Below, piece after piece: positions 5,807 to 12,625 of a stretch of DNA of 12,650 nucleotides (position 1 is the first letter of the stretch; each line of letters begins with the position of its first letter). Source of the DNA: Xanthobacteraceae bacterium. Its GTDB lineage: Bacteria; Pseudomonadota; Alphaproteobacteria; Rhizobiales; Xanthobacteraceae. The stretch spans positions 1-12,650 of the forward strand of contig JASHQO010000252.1 of assembly GCA_030039105.1 (NCBI GenBank), written 5' to 3'. The position numbers and the translations under genes are program-made. The notes under the pieces are model-generated. The model searched no databases and was not told the origin of the DNA. It saw only the letters and a program-made list of their open reading frames with translations.

Positions 5807-7936
5807 TCAATGCGCCAACGGGTCGGGCCGGATCTGGATGTGGACCGCCATCGGCGTCATGCCCTTGCCGCCTTCCTTGAGCCAGGGCGTGCGATCGCCC
5901 TCCGACGACCACAGACCCCTGCCCTTCCAGCCGGCCTTCGGATCGTCGATGCGGGCATCGAGACCCTTGGCGTAGAAGCCAATCGGGTACGGGACGCGCA
6001 GCGTCACCATCTTGCCGTTGACCAACGCGGCGAAGCCGTCGTTTTCGTTCGCCGTCGAGATCGGCACGTTCTCGCCCAGCCCCACCGCGTTGTGCTGGTC
6101 GACCCAGGTGTAGTAGCTGGCCTCGGCCGAGTTATCGCCGATGCCCTGGAAACCCGGGCCCGGATATTTGTAGAACGTCCAGCCCTCCGGGCAGTGGTCG
6201 CCGGTGGCCTTCGGCCCGTTGAGCGGCGCCTTGCACTTGCTGCGATCGAAGCTGCCGAGGTGGCCGCTCGCCAGCGACACCCAGACCACGCCCTTACTGT
6301 CGATATCGCCGCCACGCGGGCCGAAGCCCGGCGCCGCGATGTAATAGACCTCGGTAAGCTTGGTCTTGGGATCGAAGCGGGCGATGCCGCCTTTGCCGGC
6401 GAACACGCCGATCGTGAACCAGACCGAACCGTCGGCCGGGTTCGGCATCACCGCATAGGTGCCGGAGCCGCCGATCATCGTGTCCTTGTTCGGATCGGCG
6501 GGCTCGCCCGGCTTGGTGAAGTCGTCGAGCCTGCCGTTGCCGTTGGTGTCGAGCACGAACGGCGCCCAGCCTTGCGCCTTCTCGGCGCTGCCGGTCTCGT
6601 CGAACACCTTGGTGTCGAGCCAGCCGGCGACATTGCCGCCGCCCGAGGTCCACAAGGTGTTGTCCTTGTCGAAGCCGAACTGCAGGTGATGGGTGCCGTA
6701 GCAGGTGTCGACGAAGGTGAATTTTTGCGTCTTCGGATCGAACATCGCGAGCTGGCGTTCGTTGGCGTCGATCGGGAACGCCTTGGCATACGGATTGTCC
6801 GAGCCCTTGCGGCAGAACGCGGGCGTACCGGGCGCGTGATTGGTCCCGGTCAGCCACAGCCGGCCCTGGCTGTCGAACATATCGTTGTGGTTATCGAACT
6901 TGGTGTCCCAGACCTGCTCCATGCCCCAATAAGCCGACGGTGCCAGCGGCTTCTCGATCGCCGCGTGGCCGGGCCCGAAGGCTTCCGGCACGTCGGCGCC
7001 CTCCGGCGGCGTGATGTAGGTGACCTTCGCGGTCTTCGGATCGAGCACCGGCAGATGGTCGGTGGCGTATTCCGGCGAGCCGTAGAGCAGGCCGCTGCCA
7101 TTGACCTTGGGGTCGCGCTTGTCGGACGAGATCAGGTCGTGGAGATATTGCTTGTCGTTGCCCCAATCCCAGGTCGTGACCACGACATTGCGCTCGACGC
7201 CTTGCGGCCGCGGCGGCTTGGCAAACGGCAGTTCGCCTTCGGCGATGCGGTCGGTCCAGTCGCCGAAGTATTTCAGCGGCACGCTGCCGAGCTTGCCGGC
7301 GATCGGGTTGACCATCAGCGGCGCAGCCTGGCCCGACTGGATGCGACGCGCCCAGGCCTCGGCGCCGTTGTCGAAGTGACCGAGCTGCGGCGGAATGGTG
7401 CGCGTCGCGAGCTGGCCGAGCTGATGACAGCCGACGCAGGCCTGGTTCTTGATCGTCGTCAGCCAGTCGGCCTGGGTGATCTTGTCGGGAATATCGCTTT
7501 TGCCGTTGAACTGGTCCGCCGCCGGGATTTTCAGCATGGCGTACCAGTAGATCGCCGGATAGTACTTCGCTGCGTCGGCATCGCTCGGCGCCGGCACCGC
7601 GATGAGATTGAGGTGCTTGCCCGGCTCGCCGTCGACCTTCTCGGAGTCGACCAGGCCATAGCCGCGCACCCATACCTTATAATGCGCCTTGGGCAGGTCC
7701 GGCAGCACGTAGCGGCCCTGGTCGTCGGTGACGACCATCTTGGCGAAGCGAGTGCCGAGGTCGTGGGTCTCGGCGATCACCCAGACGCCGGCCTCGGCGC
7801 CGTGCGGGCTCTTGACCACGCCGCTGATCGACTTCGAATCGATCGGAACGTTTTGCGCGCTCAGCCGGACCGGCGCCGCCACGAGGAACGCGGCGACCGC
7901 AATCGCCGCCACGCTGCCATACAACGCTCGCTTCAT
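5807..7936 (-). CDS. Exported carboxypeptidase-regulatory-like / heme c / beta-propeller protein
   Basis: A 709-residue periplasmic protein. Residues 1-27 are a signal peptide (cleavage near LSA/QN). A carboxypeptidase-regulatory-like beta-sandwich follows (about 36-115: ISGVVKSPHGAEAGVWVIAE, DDQGRYVLPDLPKAHYKVWV). A single heme-c motif CVGCH lies at 167-171 (axial H171). The long C-terminal part (about 290-700) has repeated blades with FDPKT-type turns (399-403, 521-525) and DSQGRLWLTG / DKDNTLWTSG strands, resembling virginiamycin-B-lyase or SMP-30-like propellers. LDTNGNGRLDDF (462-473) looks like a calcium loop. The start is fixed by GGGAGG five bases before ATG 7936. Electron transfer to or from a bound small molecule is plausible, but no substrate is evident and no redox partner is adjacent. 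It appears monocistronic, bounded by the hairpin at 5746-5776. Confidence 0.85.
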   Translation of the reverse strand: MKRALYGSVAAIAVAAFLVAAPVRLSAQNVPIDSKSISGVVKSPHGAEAGVWVIAETHDLGTRFAKMVVTDDQGRYVLPDLPKAHYKVWVRGYGLVDSEKVDGEPGKHLNLIAVPAPSDADAAKYYPAIYWYAMLKIPAADQFNGKSDIPDKITQADWLTTIKNQACVGCHQLGQLATRTIPPQLGHFDNGAEAWARRIQSGQAAPLMVNPIAGKLGSVPLKYFGDWTDRIAEGELPFAKPPRPQGVERNVVVTTWDWGNDKQYLHDLISSDKRDPKVNGSGLLYGSPEYATDHLPVLDPKTAKVTYITPPEGADVPEAFGPGHAAIEKPLAPSAYWGMEQVWDTKFDNHNDMFDSQGRLWLTGTNHAPGTPAFCRKGSDNPYAKAFPIDANERQLAMFDPKTQKFTFVDTCYGTHHLQFGFDKDNTLWTSGGGNVAGWLDTKVFDETGSAEKAQGWAPFVLDTNGNGRLDDFTKPGEPADPNKDTMIGGSGTYAVMPNPADGSVWFTIGVFAGKGGIARFDPKTKLTEVYYIAAPGFGPRGGDIDSKGVVWVSLASGHLGSFDRSKCKAPLNGPKATGDHCPEGWTFYKYPGPGFQGIGDNSAEASYYTWVDQHNAVGLGENVPISTANENDGFAALVNGKMVTLRVPYPIGFYAKGLDARIDDPKAGWKGRGLWSSEGDRTPWLKEGGKGMTPMAVHIQIRPDPLAH

Positions 7937-8049
7937 GCAGACCTCCCTGAAGAAACCCCGGGCGTGAATTTCCACCGACCCGATGTATGTTGTAATTGCG
8001 TGGGAATCTGCCCCACTGCCTGGTGAGCCGCAAGGGGATTCCGACGTGC

Positions 8050-8088
8050 TGCGATGTCGCCATAGGCGGCGCCTATGGCGATATTGCA
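8050..8088 (+). promoter_or_regulatory. Long inverted repeat (18-bp arms, 3-nt loop) in the divergent leader region
   Basis: The core TCGCCATAGGC (8057-8067), GGC, GCCTATGGCGA (8071-8081) is perfect. Read as plus-strand RNA, pairing extends to 18 bp (8050-8067 with 8071-8088) with two G-U pairs (8053:8085 and 8056:8082). On the minus-strand RNA those two become A-C mismatches, so the structure favours a plus-strand transcript, i.e. the leader of the amidase gene 73 bases downstream. An operator dyad between the divergent heme-protein and amidase genes is the alternative. The rest of the gap 7937-8161 shows ribosome-binding sites and a GTGGG/CCCAC dyad near 7999-8015, but no clear promoter. 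Confidence 0.6.
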
Positions 8089-8161
8089 TGATGCGATCAC
8101 CGGCTCATGATGAAGGCAGGGAGCGATGGCGATGATCGCGCGAATCGCCCAAGGATCGAGC

Positions 8162-9007
8162 ATGACGCGATCCCGGCGCCTCGGACCTGTTCTGCTCATT
8201 GTCGTCGCAACGCTGCTGACGGGCGCCGGCCGCGACCCCGTTCGCGGCGAGGAGCACGCGCCGGCCACGCCGCCCGACGCGACTGCGGCGCCGGCGACAT
8301 GCTCGCGTTCCGCCTTCCATGTCGTTGTCGACGTCGGTCACGCCCTCGACGCGCCCGGCGCGCTGAGTGCCCGGGGCATGACCGAATATGCCTTCAACCT
8401 GCAGCTCGCGCGGCAGATCAAACAGGCGCTGGTCGATGCCGGCTTCGACAAGACCATGCTGCTCATCACCGACAAGAAGCCGCCGCTCGGGCTGGTCGAG
8501 CGCGCGGTGACCGCCAATCGCGTTGCGGCAAACCTGTTCCTGTCGATCCATCACGACTCGGTGCCGGACAATCTGATGCACACCTGGCAGTACGACGGCC
8601 AGGACCAGGGCTATAACGACGACTATCCGGGCTATGCGCTGTTCGTCTCCAACGACAATCCCGACCGCGCCGGCAGCCTGCAGTTCGCCAGGCTTTTGGG
8701 CAAAGCGCTGCAGGCCAAGGGCCTGCAGTTCACGCCGCATTACACATTGCCGATCATGGGCCGCCACCGGCGGCAGTTGCTCGACGCCGATGCCGGAGTG
8801 TACCGCTACGATGAGCTGGTCGTGCTGCGCATGACGCACATGCCGGCGGCGCTGCTCGAAGCCGGCTCCATCGTCAATCGCCAGGAGGAGCTGGAGCTTG
8901 GCACGCCCGAGCGCCGTGCCGCAACCAGCGCCGCAGTCGTCGCCGCGGTCGAAGACTTCTGCGCCGCGCGCGCGCCGCAGAAGATCGAGCGGCCGCCGTC
9001 ACGGTGA
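8162..9007 (+). CDS. Exported N-acetylmuramoyl-L-alanine amidase (Amidase_3 type)
   Basis: A 281-residue protein with an N-terminal signal sequence (MTRSRRLG then LLIVVATLLTGAG). It cleaves the bond between muramic acid and the peptide stem in peptidoglycan. The zinc residues of the Amidase_3 fold are visible: H60 in VVVDVGH, E75 in GMTEYAFN, H130 in FLSIHHDS, and the catalytic glutamate E233 in AALLEAGSIVN. The usual GHGG...DPG opening is shortened to GHALDAPGA. It has no LysM, SPOR or AMIN domain, so it is a stand-alone catalytic domain. The start at 8162 is chosen because AAGGA lies six bases before it and the signal peptide then begins normally. In-frame ATGs at 8126 and 8132, also near an AGGGAG, are alternatives. 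Its 3' end converges with the small gene at 9013. Confidence 0.88.
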   Translation: MTRSRRLGPVLLIVVATLLTGAGRDPVRGEEHAPATPPDATAAPATCSRSAFHVVVDVGHALDAPGALSARGMTEYAFNLQLARQIKQALVDAGFDKTMLLITDKKPPLGLVERAVTANRVAANLFLSIHHDSVPDNLMHTWQYDGQDQGYNDDYPGYALFVSNDNPDRAGSLQFARLLGKALQAKGLQFTPHYTLPIMGRHRRQLLDADAGVYRYDELVVLRMTHMPAALLEAGSIVNRQEELELGTPERRAATSAAVVAAVEDFCAARAPQKIERPPSR

Positions 9008-9012
9008 CCGGC

Positions 9013-9225
9013 TCATCGCTGTTTCGCCGGCTCTTCGCTGCGCTGCGTTTTGCGCTGCTGCCGGGCCCGAACGATCGGCTGAACACGTTCTTTGAGCGCA
9101 TCCAATGCGGCCAGTTTCTCGGCGAAGCTGAGCGCAGCGCGCTGCCGCCGCCCGGCGGCTTTCCCAGCAAGGATGTCGGAAATATCCGGGTATTGCGCGT
9201 TCTGGACGGTCTTCTGCAAAGCCAT
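9013..9225 (-). CDS. Small conserved basic protein, function unknown
   Basis: A 70-residue soluble protein, MALQKTVQNAQYPDISDILAGK at its start, then RRQRAALSFAEKLAALDALKERV and a basic tail (RARQQRKTQRSEEPAKQR). The middle is a predicted amphipathic helix. Short proteins of the form xxISDILARKAxGRRQRAALSFAEKLxxLDALRERV recur in proteobacteria, and I recall similar ones next to nucleotidyltransferase toxins, but no toxin is adjacent here, so an antitoxin role is only a possibility. It lies directly after the MFS gene: with ATG 9225 the gap is 19 bases, and with an in-frame TTG at 9243 only one base. No good Shine-Dalgarno favours either start. Its stop is five bases from the convergent amidase stop. 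Confidence 0.65.
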   Translation of the reverse strand: MALQKTVQNAQYPDISDILAGKAAGRRQRAALSFAEKLAALDALKERVQPIVRARQQRKTQRSEEPAKQR

Positions 9226-9244
9226 ATGTCGTATAAAGCCCAAT

Positions 9245-10471
9245 TCACGCCAAAGCCGGGGTCTGGCTGCGCCGGAACGCCAGCGTGCTGATGATCACAA
9301 AATTGATCGCGCTGACCGCGACGCCGGTGGCGAAGGCCGGCGCGTAGTAGCCGAAGTGGTCGTACAGCACGCCGCCGATCCAGGCGCCCGTTGCCATCCC
9401 GCTGCCGCTGCACAGCAACAACGTCGGAATGCGCCAATAGGCTTCGCCGACCGGAAACAGCTCGCGCGAGGCAAGCACGTTCGCCGGCACCAGCCCGCTG
9501 AAGCCGAAGCCGAACAGCGCCGAGACCGTGAACAGCCCGATCTCGTCCTGGGTGAGCAGAAACAGCGCCAGGCCGAGCGTCTGGCATGCCGATCCGACCA
9601 GCATGGTGTAGAGGCCGCCGATGCGGTCCGACAGCGCGCCCCACACCTGGCGGCTGAAGAACGCCGAGGCGAGCAGCACCGACAGCATCGCCGCGCCATG
9701 CACCGGGCTGATGCCGAGATCGCTGCAGAACGCCACGAGATGCGCCTGCGGCATCGACATCGGCACGCAGCAGGTGAAGATCGCGCACATCTGCAGCGCG
9801 AACACCAGATTGGGCGGCCAGCCGAGGATGGACGCTTGTGTGTGCGCAGCGCCGGTCGCCGTGGCGTGATGCGGCGTGTCGGGCGGCGTGCCCAAAACCA
9901 CGGCCGCGGCCGGCACGATGAGAACGAGCTCGATCGCCGCGTAGGACAGCATCGCGTTGCGCCATCCGGCATAGGCGATGACGCGTTCGAAGATCGACGG
10001 CCAGATCGCGCCGGCGAGAAAGCTGCCGCTGGAGATCAGCGCCAGCGCCGAGCCGCGGCGGCGGTCGAACCAGCGGCTGACATAGACATAAGACGGCGCG
10101 TTGATGCCGCCGATGCCGATCATGCCGATGAACAGGCCGTGGCCGATATAGAGCGGCAACGACGGGCCGAGCGTCGACAGCGCGAGCCCGGCCGCGATCA
10201 TCACGGCACCGCCGATCACGGTCCAGCGAATGCCGACCCGCTCGGCGACGCGGCCCATGACGATGCCGCCGAGCCCGGCGCCGATCCAGACCAGGGCGCC
10301 GGCCAAAGCCGGGACCGAGCGCTCGCCGTGGACCTCGGCGGCGATGGTCTTGAGCGCGACCACGGTGATCCACGGCGCGCCGAACGCCACCGCCATCACT
10401 ATCAGCACCGTGGTCGCGACGACCCAGGACTGGCGTGTCTCGACCGACGGCAATGATGGCGATTGCAGCAT
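9245..10471 (-). CDS. MFS transporter, oxalate/formate antiporter-like
   Basis: A 408-residue polytopic inner-membrane protein with about twelve hydrophobic segments. Both halves carry motif-A-like loops, GRVAERVGIRW (about 73-83) and GALSDRIGGLY (about 277-287). The segment SYVYVSRWFDRRRGSALALISSGSFLAGAIWP (about 127-158) is typical of the oxalate/formate antiporter and monocarboxylate-transporter-like MFS group. The central loop (about 200-220) is histidine/threonine rich (GTPPDTPHHATATGAAHTQAS). A carboxylate substrate is likely from the family, but none can be named. It is divergent from the metallophosphoesterase operon and followed immediately by the small basic protein on the same strand. 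The Shine-Dalgarno before the ATG at 10471 is poor. Confidence 0.88.
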   Translation of the reverse strand: MLQSPSLPSVETRQSWVVATTVLIVMAVAFGAPWITVVALKTIAAEVHGERSVPALAGALVWIGAGLGGIVMGRVAERVGIRWTVIGGAVMIAAGLALSTLGPSLPLYIGHGLFIGMIGIGGINAPSYVYVSRWFDRRRGSALALISSGSFLAGAIWPSIFERVIAYAGWRNAMLSYAAIELVLIVPAAAVVLGTPPDTPHHATATGAAHTQASILGWPPNLVFALQMCAIFTCCVPMSMPQAHLVAFCSDLGISPVHGAAMLSVLLASAFFSRQVWGALSDRIGGLYTMLVGSACQTLGLALFLLTQDEIGLFTVSALFGFGFSGLVPANVLASRELFPVGEAYWRIPTLLLCSGSGMATGAWIGGVLYDHFGYYAPAFATGVAVSAINFVIISTLAFRRSQTPALA

Positions 10472-10564
10472 GAACTTCGCGATGCAGGCGCGCCCGGCGG
10501 GGCAATTGGCCCGACCCGTATAGCAGCGGCCCCGCGACGGCGGCCAGAAAAAACAGTTCGGCCC

Positions 10565-10592
10565 GGGAATAAACGTCGCCGCTGCCCGATCT
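10565..10592 (+). promoter_or_regulatory. Candidate ECF-type promoter of the phosphoesterase-cupredoxin-sigma operon
   Basis: GGGAATAAAC (10565-10574) resembles the GGAA-type -35 box used by many ECF sigma factors. CGATCT (10587-10592) begins 16 bases after the GGAAT core, the usual ECF spacing. It lies about 56 bases before the phosphoesterase start, in the 176-base divergent gap. Autoregulation by the sigma factor of this operon would fit, but the match rests on a single site. A small AAGCC/GGCTT stem (10603-10617) follows. Nothing firmer was found for the divergent MFS gene. Confidence 0.3.
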
Positions 10593-10647
10593 CATCCCCG
10601 TAAAGCCGCGCGGGCTTCGCGTTTTGGCCGCAATGGAGAGACGAACG

Positions 10648-11583
10648 ATGAGCGAATTCGATCGCGACGACGGCGTCAGTCGCCGCAAGGTCCTCGCATG
10701 CATGACCTGGGTCGGAACCGGCGTGTTGTGGACCGTTTCGGGCGGGGTTCCCCGCTCGCTCGGCATCATCGACGAGGCGGTGGCCGCCGACGTCAACGGC
10801 CTGACCTTCCTGCAGATCAGCGATAGCCATGTCGGCTTCGACAAGCCGGCCAATCCGAATGCGCTCGGCACGCTGGAAGAGTGCGTCAACCGCATCAAGG
10901 CGCTGCCGCGGAGGCCGGCCTTCATGATCCATACCGGCGACATCAGCCATCTGTCGAAGCCGTCGGAATTCGACGATGCCGAACGCATCATCGCGCAGAC
11001 CAGGCTCGACGTGCACTACGTCCCCGGCGAGCACGATTTCCTCGACCCGGACCTCAAGCTCTACAAGGAGCGCTATGGCGCCGGCATCAAGGGTGCAGGC
11101 TGGTACAGCTTTGACGCCGACGGCGTGCACTTCATCGGCTTGGTGAACGTCGTCGACCTCAAGGCCGGCGGCCTCGGCAATCTCGGCGCCGAGCAGCTCG
11201 AATGGCTCGAAGCCGACGTGAAAACCCGCACGGCGTCGACGCCGATCGTGGTGTTCGCCCACATTCCACTGTGGACGGTCTATCCGGATTGGGGCTGGGG
11301 CACCGAGGACGGCGCGCAGGCGCTGTCGTATCTGAAAAAGTTCGGCTCGGTGACCGTGCTCAACGGCCACATCCACCAGGTGATGCAGAAAGTCGAAGGC
11401 AACGTCACCTTCCACACCGCGCGCTCGACCGCGTTCCCGCAGCCGGCACCGGGCCAGGCGCCCTCGCCCGGCCCGATGAAGGTCCCCGACGATCAGTTGC
11501 GCAAGATGCTCGGCATCGCCGACGTCACGTTCAAGCAGAACGAGCAGCGGCTCGCCATCGTCGACACGCCGCTGCAAGGTTGA
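10648..11583 (+). CDS. Tat-exported calcineurin-like metallophosphoesterase
   Basis: A 311-residue protein with a twin-arginine signal (SRRKVLACMTWVGTG, 11-25), so it is exported folded with its metals. The dinuclear-metal motifs are in order: D59-x-H61 (ISDSH), G97-D98 (HTGDIS), GEHD (127-130), H205 (FAHIP) and GHIH (240-243). In the third motif the usual asparagine of GNHD is a glutamate. The fold hydrolyses phosphomono- or diesters. The substrate is unknown, and the C-terminal proline-rich stretch (264-280) is variable in appearance. The start at 10648 follows GGAG and keeps the Tat signal near the N-terminus; ATG 10633 is also in frame. It is the first gene of an apparent operon: the cupredoxin start lies 11 bases after its stop, with GAGGAG overlapping the stop. 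Confidence 0.88.
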   Translation: MSEFDRDDGVSRRKVLACMTWVGTGVLWTVSGGVPRSLGIIDEAVAADVNGLTFLQISDSHVGFDKPANPNALGTLEECVNRIKALPRRPAFMIHTGDISHLSKPSEFDDAERIIAQTRLDVHYVPGEHDFLDPDLKLYKERYGAGIKGAGWYSFDADGVHFIGLVNVVDLKAGGLGNLGAEQLEWLEADVKTRTASTPIVVFAHIPLWTVYPDWGWGTEDGAQALSYLKKFGSVTVLNGHIHQVMQKVEGNVTFHTARSTAFPQPAPGQAPSPGPMKVPDDQLRKMLGIADVTFKQNEQRLAIVDTPLQG

Positions 11584-11594
11584 GGAGCAGGTCA

Positions 11595-11990
11595 ATGATG
11601 CGAAGTGCAGTGAGCGCGGCGCTCATCGGCGCCGCGGTCGGCGCGGCGCTGGCCGGCGGCGTGCTGCTCGCCCAGGCGCAAAGCGCCAAGACGGCTACAG
11701 TGTCGGCTGCAGTTTCGGCCGCGGTGTCGATCGACAACTTCACCTTCAATCCGCCGACGCTGACGGTGAAGGCCGGCACCACCGTGACCTGGACCAACAA
11801 GGACGACATCCCGCACGGCATCGCCGCCACCGGCAACGCCTTCTCCCGGTCGCCGGCGCTCGACACCGACAACGCCTATTCGTTCACGTTCACCACGCCA
11901 GGCAGCTATCAGTATTTCTGCTACCTTCACCCGCACATGACCGGGACGATCGTGGTAGAAGCCGCAACCGGGAGCAACGCTACGCCTTGA
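11595..11990 (+). CDS. Exported cupredoxin (amicyanin/plastocyanin-like type-1 copper protein)
   Basis: A 131-residue protein: signal peptide to about residue 29 (ALAGGVLLAQAQ), an alanine/valine-rich linker with a VSAAVSAAVS repeat, then one cupredoxin domain (45-124). The four type-1 copper ligands are present: H74 (DIPHGI), C109, H112 and M115 in CYLHPHM, with the C-x2-H-x2-M spacing of amicyanin. IDNFTFNPPTLTVKAGTTVTW is the usual first-strand signature. It should carry single electrons or copper in the periplasm. Its ribosome-binding site GAGGAG (11582-11587) overlaps the stop of the phosphoesterase gene, which indicates coupling. The neighbouring sigma factor suggests it belongs to an envelope stress or redox regulon; its electron partner is not in the window. 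Confidence 0.92.
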   Translation: MMRSAVSAALIGAAVGAALAGGVLLAQAQSAKTATVSAAVSAAVSIDNFTFNPPTLTVKAGTTVTWTNKDDIPHGIAATGNAFSRSPALDTDNAYSFTFTTPGSYQYFCYLHPHMTGTIVVEAATGSNATP

Positions 11991-12049
11991 TGCTCGACCG
12001 GCCGCAGCGCCAAGCGTCAACGGCACCATGGTTGGCCGAACGCGCAACG

Positions 12050-12625
12050 ATGACCCGTTCAGACAGTGTCGCTAGCAACGGTGTCGATAGCAACCGTGTC
12101 GACGGCGATGAGGCGCGGCGTTTTCGCGACGCCGCGCTGCCGCATCTCGACGACGTCTATACGTTGGCGCGCTATCTGATGCGCAACGCCACCGACGCCG
12201 AGGACGCGGTGCAGGAATGCTACCTGCGGGCACTGCGCCATTTCGATTCCCATCGCGGCCCGGCGATGAAGCCGTGGCTGCTGGCGATCCTGAAAAACGT
12301 CTGCATGGCCGAATTCGCGCGGCGCAACCGGCAGCCGGCGCCGGCCGACGACGCGCTCGCGGACGACGAGGTGCCGATGTGGCAGGAGCCGGAGCCGTCG
12401 GCGGAGACCGAGATGCTGCGGCGTCTCGACCATGCCACGATCCGGCGCCTGGTCGAGGAATTGCCGCAGCCGTTTCGCGAGACCATCGTGCTGCGCGAAA
12501 TCAACGACCTGTCCTATCGCGAGATTGCCGACGTCGTGGGCGCCCCGGTCGGCACCGTGATGTCGCGGCTCGCACGCGCGCGCGCCATGTTGCGCACGGC
12601 ATGGAACGCCGAGGTTGGATCATGA
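12050..12625 (+). CDS. ECF-type RNA polymerase sigma factor
   Basis: A 191-residue sigma-70 family protein with only regions 2 and 4. Region 2 covers about 25-92: HLDDVYTLARYLMRNATDAEDAVQECYLRAL is the core-binding and -10-recognition part. Region 4 covers about 128-184: LPQPFRETIVLREINDLSY, then the helix-turn-helix REIADVVGAPVGTVMSRLARARAML that reads the -35. The linker between them is acidic (DDALADDEVP). The N-terminal extension encodes a fivefold-residue repeat (SVASN-GVDSN-RVDGD) from a 15-bp tandem repeat. ATG 12050 is preferred by domain position. ATG 11990 overlaps the cupredoxin stop as TGATG and would add 20 residues; neither has a clear Shine-Dalgarno. The stop overlaps the anti-sigma start by four bases (ATGA). 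Confidence 0.92.
   Translation: MTRSDSVASNGVDSNRVDGDEARRFRDAALPHLDDVYTLARYLMRNATDAEDAVQECYLRALRHFDSHRGPAMKPWLLAILKNVCMAEFARRNRQPAPADDALADDEVPMWQEPEPSAETEMLRRLDHATIRRLVEELPQPFRETIVLREINDLSYREIADVVGAPVGTVMSRLARARAMLRTAWNAEVGS
12066..12101 (+). repeat. 15-bp tandem repeat inside the sigma factor N-terminus
   Basis: GTGTCGCTAGCAACG (12066-12080) and GTGTCGATAGCAACC (12081-12095) are tandem, followed by a partial third unit starting GTGTCG (12096). The period is a multiple of three, so it adds five residues per unit without breaking the frame. It lies before region 2 of the sigma factor. Confidence 0.75.

Noticed and set aside
5498..8026. An 842-codon open frame on the plus strand opposite the heme protein and the ParB-like gene.
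   Set aside because: Its translation is Arg/Ala/Val/Asp rich with no domain, signal or ribosome site; it is the antisense shadow of well-supported minus-strand genes in GC-rich DNA.
7937..8089. A 51-codon N-terminal extension of the heme protein.
   Set aside because: GGGAGG five bases before ATG 7936 and the signal peptide starting there fix the shorter form.
8874..10991. A 705-codon minus-strand open frame spanning the MFS gene and part of the phosphoesterase gene.
   Set aside because: It crosses real genes in another frame and is arginine-rich and low-complexity; the MFS frame at 9245-10471 has the motifs.
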